Of a DNA stretch of 64,000 nucleotides, positions 55,426 to 64,000 are shown one piece after another (position 1 is the first letter of the stretch; every line of letters begins with the position of its first letter). The notes under the pieces are model-generated. The model was given only the letters and a program-made list of their open reading frames with translations. It did no database searches and was not told the DNA's origin. The stretch is from Bugula neritina (lineage: Eukaryota; Bryozoa; Gymnolaemata; Cheilostomatida; Bugulidae): assembly GCA_964035545.1 (NCBI GenBank), contig OZ037770.1:3081662-3145661 (forward strand). Direction: 5' to 3'. The translations under genes and the position numbers were made by a program.

Positions 55426-58400
55426 CTCTGCATATTGTTATTTTGTTTATAATAGTTTTGCCATTAGATGCACTAGGCACAATTGTATGTTGATAAGATA
55501 AAAGATTTACTAATAGAAACAGTAGGTAAGGTTGTGTTTTTTAAAGTTATTCATAACACTCGAATTGCTTTCCAATCAAAACTCTGGTGTTATAAGTGGT
55601 GCATTTTGGACCCCAACCTCGTGTTATATTGGGCTGCATTTAGTCTGGGACAAAGAACATTAGCATTCAAAAATATTTATTTTATAGGTTTACAGAAAGA
55701 AGTTATAAAAAGTGATTTGCTTGCATGTTATGAATCTTTAAAGGACTACCTAATTTTCTAATACAATCGACTCCTATGTCAAATATAGCATTTAAAAGCT
55801 ATTTTAGTAGTATTTTTCACGAAAAAGTGATGACACATAATGCCTGAGAGATAATTCTTGTATGCCAAGCTTATTGATAAAAATATTATATTTGTCTGTT
55901 TAATATTAACATTGTCATCCAGTGCTATTTGTGATGTTATTCATGTAAGAGCACAGAGCTTTCTCATCGGAAGCTCAGCAGTAATGATTTTAATTTTATA
56001 TTTGCTGTTATGTCATCCTGTTTTTGTAGTAAAAAGTATGTATTGTTTCATTTAAGTTGAATATTGATGACAAGCCCTCGGACCTAGGTTAAAAGGAGAA
56101 AGTTGGTTAAATAATGCACCATTTAGTTTTCAATGAGGTGGAGAGTTTATTTACCCTGTATGACATTTTGTCTTGCTTTTCAGTGTGGCTTTCAAACATC
56201 TTATCTTCACTCCACATACGTGGGGTGATGCGCGTAGATTTGGTTTTTTGTTAAAAATTAAGCATACATAAAAGAAAAGCATTGTGAGTGTAATTCAGTT
56301 CATGTGCTATCTCATTTTCATTTACCTGAATTGTTATAAATTGAGGCAATGAATGTGGCAGTGGCTACCGGGAGCAATTCTCTGATCTTTAGGGTTGTTA
56401 CCTTATTATGTGCCATCTTGTTTTAAAACTTTACATGACACATGGAATTGGTTATTCAAGTATAAATAGTGATCTGTATTTATGTTTTATTGGCACATTT
56501 CCTCTAGAAGCATGCAGTGTATCAAATGCATAAATTTAATCTGATATTTTTTACCAATTAGTAAATTAGAAAAAAGAATTAGATTTTTGATGCTCAAAAC
56601 AAGCGTTAAGAGGCCAATGATGAAACACCAATTACTTCCTTGGACATGTCAATACCATTTTCGAACTAAACCATATGTTGTTTTTAGACTGCTTTTTAGA
56701 AAGTGAATCAAGGTTTTTATAGTTCATTAATCTGTCAGCGTGAGCATGCTTTTTAGTCTAAACAATAAATTTAAATGTATTTATATTGTGATTTAAAAAT
56801 TTTAATTTTGTTGGTCATTCACAGGCTTTTCATAGATCGATCTCAGTGAGATTCAAGTGACTAGTAAATCTTACTTTCATTAGTTATTTGCTGTGTAATT
56901 TCAAGCCTAACAATCCTCTAAGTTTATGAATAATGTGCAAGACAGCTATTAGTTTTATACAAACTACAAACTAAAAAATTAAATTTAATTATCATAAATT
57001 GGCCAAATTACTTTATTCTAAAGTCTAAAAGCTTTGCTGCGTATAGTTTATAGCTGGAGTTAATTTCTAGACTGCAACAATATTGTAGCTTTAATCGCTC
57101 AGGTGGGTGAAAAAATTATACTTAAAAAATTTATTCACTTAAGAGGAAGCAAGATCGATCTGTCATCATCATGAAAAAACGATCGATCTGAGCACAATTC
57201 TTAGATCGATCTTGGTGAGATTGATCTGAGATCGATCCATGGACAGCCAGTGATAGAATACACTCGACCTAAAACTTTGTTATGCAAAGTAGTAAATATG
57301 AGATAGGCAATGTTAAATGATAAGAATAACTTCATGTCAGAATATATGCACCTCTTTGAATAACTGTGTTTAATGACTCTATTACTATATCAATGGCTTC
57401 AAGTGACTAAATCTAAGGACTAAAATATTTTACTATGGCTAACATAAACATAGTAATAGTCATGGTGATAGTCACACTGAATAATGGAATTGCAATGTCA
57501 TGGGTATTACTATTATAGTAAGGGTATGTTTATAAGTATGGCTATCATCATGAGTGTGATACTAATGGGCTAGTAGTTTGCTCAACAGCAACACTGCCAA
57601 AAATTATTTGGTTTGAGGATCAACGTTAGACCCCAAATCAACTAAAAGATATGATCAATTCCAGTATTTAATATTATGCAAGTCTTAGATAATAGTATTT
57701 AAATGAATTTGACAAATTTCTTATTGAAATTGATAACAACATGGATTTTTTAGGTGCTTGAGATACATTATGTGTTTATCTTTACAATAAGTGAAGCTAT
57801 ATCTTCTGACTAACAAATACTAACTCTTAATTTTACAACCAGTCTCTGTTGAATCCCTCTTTGGTCATAATGTTGTTTACACAAAGTACTTGCTTAAGTT
57901 TGAAATATGAGAATATTGGCACTACTTTGAATAACTGTGTGTAATGAAAAACTAGTAAAGCATACTGGTTGAGTTCAACTCTCACGGGGTTATAATAAGA
58001 CTCTTGGTGGTCACAGTATGTTATACACTGTTTTATTTAACATGGTTTCAGTTACTCAATACGATTTATGTTAAAGTCTTCAATACACTAGACATAGTAC
58101 CAACATTGGTGAATTTTCTGGAATTTATGAAAAGCTCATAGCCGTGCAACTAATGCTGACCCAAAGTCCCTCAAGAGAGCTAGACAATATTAATTAAATA
58201 GTAGTGCACCTTTTAGATATTTTACAATTTTTGTTCCAACAATAATATTTATAGTTCATGTAATGAAAGGGCAAAGCCATGCTATGAGACGGTTTCTATG
58301 ATTTAATATGTTTTGAAAAATATCATCAATTGATTATTTTACTCTAACAATAGCACAGCTAACTGAGCTCTGGTTATGAAACTGTTACTGTGCAGAGAGC

Positions 58401-59427
58401 TGAAAAAGTTATGAAGCTGAATAATTACTGATTTCTAAGATTATCACAAATTGTGAGCTTGTCGCATCTTTCTGGGAATCAAATGGAGGGGTGTGTTCAT
58501 AGTTTAATGTGCAAGTGTGAGCTGGCTATGTGCAGACTAGAGTGAAAGTGGGAGCGGCTTCTGTGATTAATATATAGAAAGTGTAGAGGCAGGTGATAGT
58601 TGTGACTCCGTCCTACTAATTGCTTGTCTCATTCTGACTTATTCTCAGGTTATTGCAGCAGACGGTCATTAATACTGAGCTATTTTTATTGATACCAATG
58701 AGAGAGGAGTTGTTTGGTAACAGTTGTCATGGTGATACAAGTGAATTTATTAAGCATTGCACAGCTTTCCAACTTTTCTCAATTATCCATATTTTCCGTT
58801 TTTTCTATACTGTCTCCCATTTGTCTGGTTGTTTTAATATTCCTGAAGAATGCATTTACAATATGCAGACATAAAAGCATAAGGATATTAGCAAGGATTT
58901 TCCGGACATTGCGGATACCATGGTGCACCAGAATCCTACTACAGTTATAGGTCTTTACTACACTCAGTGTATATACTCTGTTCATATACTATGTATATAA
59001 TGATAGTAAGCTAGCTAATTTGTTGTGTTGGATCTTCTTTAGCCCACATATTCTACTATTATATATATGTACTTGTATAATACATCATGTTCCCACGACT
59101 CCATATATCTGAGAAAATATGCTGATTATTTAGAGCATTTTATTGGTCACTATAAACTGCTGTTTAAAGAACAAATACTTTGATAATCTGTATTATGTGA
59201 AAAATGTTATGTTGAAAAATATGGGCGACTTCTACATTTATATTCTGTATTTTTATAACTAGATGGAATTCTCAGTGTTGTTTACATATTGCTGGGAGTT
59301 TTGCATTGGGAGTCATTTTCTTGAATATACTTTCCATAATAATATCACAAGAAATCTGCCCAATATTTTTAATTGTAAGTCTTTTGTATTTTAGTCTATT
59401 ACTTTAACTATGCGACGGTATGGTTGA
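55426..59427. other. Long unassigned region
   Basis: Small frames at 55483-55761 and 58653-58950 lack a supporting exon context. GATCGATCTCAGTGAGATT words at 56832 and 57190-57235 suggest a small inverted-repeat element. Confidence 0.45.
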
Positions 59428-60109
59428 CCCCCTATTCACACTTACCGTACCGTACGCCGTAACAGCAGATTTTAGCGATTTTTGTTAACATCCGGGCTAA
59501 ATCGTACCCCGGTATACGTTGCGGCGTTGATCAAGCAGTGCTTGATTCAAAAAATCACGGCGGGCGCCTATTGGGTAGAGTTGATCTGGTACTAAAATTT
59601 AAAGAACATTTTCGCTAGTTTATTTTAATCGCTTATTTTTGATTTAATTTAACCAATTCAAAAGTTTTAAAAATTAAAAAATCTTTATCCGGCTTGTTTG
59701 AATTAAACTCAGCTTAAAAATCTAGCTTTCCCTAATCACAAAATCAAGCAAACCAAAAACTTAAAAATGATTTGGACGGCTTAAATATTCATTATTTAAA
59801 TTAGTTTGCACAATTATTTTAAAAACGAATATATTTAAAAAAAGATTCTTTTCATGTAATTGCTTTTATTTAGTAAATAACATTTATATAACATCTTTTG
59901 ATAAGAATGTTGCGAATAATTTGTAAATAATATTCAAAGGCGTTCAAATCCCCGCAGACAAGAGTTGGCTTTATTATGATTGGTCACAGCTCAACGTCAT
60001 GCATTGTACTTTTACGGCAATGTGTGAACACCCGTTGACAAAATGCAACAGCGTCGCCATTTTATTTTTGCTGCTACGGCGTACGATACGATAAGTGTGA
60101 GTGAGGGGT
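59428..60109. mobile_element. Non-autonomous DNA transposon with CCCCTATTCACAC ends
   Basis: Left CCCCTATTCACACTTACCG and right, reverse complemented, CCCCTCACTCACACTTATCG. Both ends continue into ACGCCGTA(A/G)CAGC. There is no coding capacity. The target duplication is not resolved. Confidence 0.7.
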
Positions 60110-60504
60110 AAGGTGTCCGTAGCAGCTGTTGCTTTAGTAGAACCCATAGAAGTATTAGGAATTATCTTCCCTTCTTTGCCATACATAGCAAGGAAAGGGA
60201 GATAATTCTTCCCATTTGTAATTTGAAGACTGCAAATTGTCATCCTGCAACGATTTCAATTATAAATTGCTGTAATAATGCAACTTTCTGATTTATCAAA
60301 CAGAGGGTTGCTTTATTAATTGAAAGATTGTGGGCGGAGCCAAGTTTGCAAGACTCTATAGATGTTATTCTCACAGGTTTTCAGTCATTTTCACTTTATG
60401 TCAAAAGGGAGAAGGAAAATATTGGAGATAGTTTTAAAAAGGAGGGAAATAAGAACATCAGCAGTTGAAAATATGTGGAACAGAGTTGGAAGATTAGTCA
60501 GCAT

Positions 60505-60765
60505 CAGCGCAGGGGAGAAAATAAACAGAAAGAGGGGAGAAAATAAACAGGAAGAAGAGAGAAAATAAACAGGAAAAGGAGAGAAAATAAACAGGAAGAG
60601 GAGAGAAAATAAACAAGAAGAAGACAGAAAATAAACAGGAAGAGGGGAGAAAATATACAAGAAGAGGGGAGAAAATATACAAGAAGAAGAGAGAAAATAA
60701 ACAGGAAGAAGAGAGAAAATAAGCAGGAAGAGGAGAGAAAATAAATAGGAAGAGGAGAGAAAGGT
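60505..60765. repeat. 22-bp purine-rich minisatellite
   Basis: Unit GAAGAGGAGAGAAAATAAAC plus AG, about 12 copies, nearly all purine on the plus strand. Overlapping frames on the minus strand (repeated FLFIFSPLPVYF) are artefacts. Confidence 0.9.
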
Positions 60766-62026
60766 GAGAGAAGAAATGTCAGAATTGAATGAGAAACAGT
60801 TATACTGAGAGTCATATTATAGATGTTGATTTGATAATGATCTTATATTTTATGTGTGTTGTTGACCGTCTCAGCGCTGTGTATAGACTATTATACTGAA
60901 GTTACACTGATTTATATTCTCTACTCTTATGTAATGATAGAGTTTCCCAATAATAATAAAATCAAACTATCAATGACAACTAGCCTTAATTATATATTAA
61001 AACTAGCTAGTACTGAGCATATTCAAGCAAGAATTCTCTAGAATAAATGTGTTTCTAAATTTGCATATTCTTCAATAAAAATAGTGAATACAGCATTAAA
61101 TAAGGGGGGGGGGAGAAAATGATAGCCAATATATGTTTCTGAGTTTATATATTCTGGAATAATGAATCAATGGAAAAGTATAATATTGTAAATAAAACCT
61201 GTTGTCAAATATGAAAATGATACAAAATATACAATAAAATATACTGCAATTTACAATACTATATGTTCTATGTACAAATAGCTACAGCAAAATAATATAC
61301 AGTAATTTACAAAAAGGAGTGAGTAAATAGCAAATAAAGAAATTTGCTACTAAATCACATTATTTCCTGACAATAAAGAATACAAAATTTGAAAAATTCA
61401 CATTAATGAATACAATGCAATGTGGTTTTCACAAACAGAAAAGTATACAAATGTAATATATAAAATATAATATATACAAATATAGAATATACAAAAGTGT
61501 GGACGGTTGCAAAAACTCTTAATTGACCTATATTTGCATGGACTATATGGAGAGTCTATAGTAATGTTTAGGAGTTGTGACCACTTAGCAGTTAGCAGAG
61601 AGAAAAAAACAACCAATAAACTCTGACTAGAAGAAACACTTATATACAAACAAACCAGAGCTAAATATTTTGCGAGGCGAGGAAGTTAGAAAGACCACAA
61701 TATACCCTCTGAGACAGACTGTATACAAGAATACACCTGGTAAATGACCTTTGAACTATGAGTCACTGCGACACTACATCATAGATTTGACCTGAGTAAA
61801 CTGAGTGTATTATTACCATGAGTATAGAAACAGAGAGACTGTAGCTTCTAGAAAATACCAGAATGTTCTAGAGATGAGTCATAGTAGAGAGAGTAGTCTG
61901 AGTTCTGTACAGAGAGTAGTCTGAGTTCTGTACAGAGAGACTAGAGTCTAGTTAATAGGAAGATGAGTAACACACAGAGTGGGGGGTCCTGTATATAAAT
62001 ACTGGTATCTTATATAGAACAGCTTC
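60766..62026. other. 3' flank of the TPR gene
   Basis: AT-rich. GAGAGTAGTCTGAGTTCTGTAC is tandemly repeated near 61885-61940. No gene seen. Confidence 0.5.
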
Positions 62027-64000
62027 TCAGCTTATAGCATCTGCTTTCAGCTGGTACTCCTGTGCTTTTCCATATTCACCCATTTCCTCATATACAATTC
62101 TGATGTGTTTATAAGAAGTAGCGATGTGTGGATGTGTAGCCTCACTGCCATAGACAGCTAGCCCCATATCTAATGACTTAGTATAGTATTCTAGTGCCTT
62201 GCTATATTCACCCATGCCGCAATACACAAGACCAATATTGTTATATGAAGTAGCAATGTCTGCATGTGTAGCCTCACTGCCATAGACAGCTAGCCTCATA
62301 TCTAATGACTTAGTATGGTATTCTAGTGCCTTGCTATATTCACCCATGTTGTTATACACAAGACCAATATTGCTATATGAAGTAGCAATGTGTGCATGTG
62401 TAGCCTCACTGCCATAGACAGCTAGCTCCATATCTAATGACTTAGTATAGTATTCTAGTGCCTTGCTATATTCACCCATGTTGTTATACACAAGACCAAT
62501 ATTGCTATAAGAAGTAGCAATGCTTGCATGTGTAGCCTCACTGCCATAGACAGCTATGTACATATCTAATGACTTAGTATAGTATTCTAGTGCCTTGCTA
62601 TATTCACCAATGCTGTAATACACAAGACCAATATTGTTATAAGAAGTAGCAATGTCTGCATGTGTAGCCTCACTGCCATAGACAGCTAGCTTCATATCTA
62701 ATGACTTAGTATAGTATTCTAGTGCCTTGCTATATTCACCCATGCTGTAATACACAGTACCAAGCTCACCATAAGCACTAGCTAAGTCTACATGATTTGT
62801 CTTCCCATGTACAGCAATATACATGTCACATGACCTGTTCATATAAAGCAAAGCCTGATCATAAAGACACATATCTCGATACACTCCACCAACTTGGAGA
62901 TAACATGAGGCTATATCAGGATGAGCACCTTGTACCTCTCTACTAGCTCTTTCTATATTCAATTGTCTAGCCTTAGTACCTAAGTCTATAGAAAACTTCC
63001 CCATTTCTCCATGAAGTTGGGCCAGTATTGGAATGTCTTTAATCTCATTAAATATGTTTTTAGTCATTTCTAAAGCCATTGCATGATATTTGAGTGCAAG
63101 CTTTTCTTTTCCCATCTCACTATATACTCTACCATAAGCAGAGTGTATGTCTGCAATGTCTATGTGGGTGGTCTCTGCTGTAGCCTGTGAAATCTTAAGA
63201 GCTGATTTGAGACTTGAAAGGGCTGAGTCATAATCCCCCATAAGGCAGTGAAGGAGCCCCACTTCCACCAGTAGACTAGCTTTTTCATGATTACCTGCTT
63301 CTATGCTATCATATATGTGTCTAGCTGTATGATAATTACTGAGTGCTGCATCATAGTTTGACCTTTTGACTTCCAGAGCTGCCACATCTCTATAACACTG
63401 AGCAACACTGCCATGATGAGTTGTGGTGTACAGGTTCTCTGTCATATACAAAGCTCTGCTATAGAAATGCAATGACATTTCATAGTCTTCAATATTTTCA
63501 TAAATTAGTCCCAACCCTCTCAGTAGTATTGCAACATCTGGGTGATCAACACAGTCAGTGTGGAGCTCTACCAACTCATCAAGGTACTGAGTCAGGTACT
63601 GTATACCTCTCTCATGCTCTCCTTTCTCCGAATGTATTAAAGCTAATGATACTATCAGCTCAATGTAATGGCTATCAAGTCTTTCCTGTTTGTCAACTGA
63701 GTGCAGCCTGTCAAAAACTGTGAGGGCAGAATTGGCCATTTCCTCTGCTTGTATGTAGTTCTTTGTGTTTTTACATGCTTCACTGAGGACTCTGAAAGCT
63801 TGTGCAGTGAGTTCAAACCATCGCTTGTCTTCATCTGGAAGTTCAGAGCTTGTAGACATCTTTTTTACAAACCTGAACAGAGTTTGCCCTTTACTCATGT
63901 TAAACTTGGTCTTTAGAGTAGAGTAAACATCTCCAAGCAGTGAAAATACATTCGTATAGTTGTGAAGTTTGTTAGCACAATCTGTGGCCAAAATCTTCCA
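62027..64000 (-). CDS. Tetratricopeptide-repeat protein (kinesin-light-chain/NPHP3-type repeats), 5' end outside window
   Basis: One frame is open from the window edge to TGA (62027-62029), about 657 residues visible. There is no ATG near the edge; the frame continues through TGG AAG ATT TTG, so the protein or an exon extends beyond the window. It is built of about 42-residue TPR units with the TPR_12 style ATSYxNIGxVYxxxGEYxKALEYY. The last five units (62050-62780) are almost identical, each containing EYSKALEYYTKSLDM and AVYGSEATH. The N-terminal visible 90 residues are helical and not clearly TPR. Such proteins act as protein-interaction scaffolds. In invertebrates they are often fused to NB-ARC or NACHT domains, so an NLR-like upstream half is possible but not visible. 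Confidence 0.9.
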   Translation of the reverse strand, partial: WKILATDCANKLHNYTNVFSLLGDVYSTLKTKFNMSKGQTLFRFVKKMSTSSELPDEDKRWFELTAQAFRVLSEACKNTKNYIQAEEMANSALTVFDRLHSVDKQERLDSHYIELIVSLALIHSEKGEHERGIQYLTQYLDELVELHTDCVDHPDVAILLRGLGLIYENIEDYEMSLHFYSRALYMTENLYTTTHHGSVAQCYRDVAALEVKRSNYDAALSNYHTARHIYDSIEAGNHEKASLLVEVGLLHCLMGDYDSALSSLKSALKISQATAETTHIDIADIHSAYGRVYSEMGKEKLALKYHAMALEMTKNIFNEIKDIPILAQLHGEMGKFSIDLGTKARQLNIERASREVQGAHPDIASCYLQVGGVYRDMCLYDQALLYMNRSCDMYIAVHGKTNHVDLASAYGELGTVYYSMGEYSKALEYYTKSLDMKLAVYGSEATHADIATSYNNIGLVYYSIGEYSKALEYYTKSLDMYIAVYGSEATHASIATSYSNIGLVYNNMGEYSKALEYYTKSLDMELAVYGSEATHAHIATSYSNIGLVYNNMGEYSKALEYHTKSLDMRLAVYGSEATHADIATSYNNIGLVYCGMGEYSKALEYYTKSLDMGLAVYGSEATHPHIATSYKHIRIVYEEMGEYGKAQEYQLKADAIS
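62050..62780 (-). repeat. 126-bp tandem repeat coding for near-identical TPR units
   Basis: Five direct copies of a 126-bp unit (42 codons) lie inside the TPR gene. Differences cluster at a few codons around the helix-A Tyr-Tyr or Asn-Asn positions and the residue after SLDM. High DNA identity implies recent expansion or gene conversion. Confidence 0.85.

Noticed and set aside
55483-56055. Two small plus-strand frames (92 and 65 codons)
   Set aside because: No family resemblance, no paired splice sites and no promoter. Length is within chance for AT-rich DNA.
60391-60815. Minus-strand frames with repeated FLFIFSPLPVYF
   Set aside because: Product of the 22-bp purine repeat read on the opposite strand.

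Overview
The window is AT-rich metazoan nuclear DNA. It has intron-split genes with GT-AG borders, TATA-type promoters, tRNA-derived SINEs, many small inverted-repeat DNA transposons and long microsatellites. I see no bacterial operon or ribosome-binding-site logic. The gene content (an alpha-1,3-fucosyltransferase, a kinesin-light-chain-type TPR protein, small secreted Cys peptides) fits a marine invertebrate, perhaps a spiralian. The sequence alone does not fix the phylum, and all exon models are by eye from splice signals and reading phase.

Layout. 1-18.3 kb holds no host gene that I can support. It contains a tandem duplication (2.2-5.0 kb), a triple nest of hAT elements (8.9-11.5 kb) with target-site duplications, and a DNA transposon with 1,078-bp terminal inverted repeats and a broken DDE transposase (12.1-15.9 kb). 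18.4-21.0 kb (minus) is a two-exon GT10 fucosyltransferase. 26.3-32.8 kb (plus) is a tandem array of three paralogous three-exon genes. They encode 58-63-residue secreted peptides with the invariant pattern C-x3-C-x14-C-x-C and a G-x-C motif, which is the signature of a minimal two-disulfide CS-alpha-beta (defensin-like) fold. Their short exons are hidden from simple ORF scans.

33.4-37.7 kb (minus) is a nine-exon gene for an unrecognised 315-residue protein ending in a CxC-x18-CxxC zinc-ribbon-like motif. 39.5-53.4 kb (minus) is a 15-exon gene for a 640-residue protein with one good and one degenerate EF-hand; all exon phases close. A near-perfect RFX X-box lies about 150 bp upstream of its ATG, which suggests a ciliary role. 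53.6-62.0 kb is mostly non-coding with MITEs and simple repeats. 62.0-64.0 kb (minus) is the 3' part of a TPR gene whose last repeats are nearly identical at the DNA level; its 5' end lies outside the window.

The strongest candidate for something new is the peptide array at 26.3-32.8 kb. The signal-peptide exon and its flanking intron are nearly identical between copies 2 and 3, while the mature-peptide exons differ almost everywhere except the cysteines. Fast diversification of a secreted effector family is the likely explanation.
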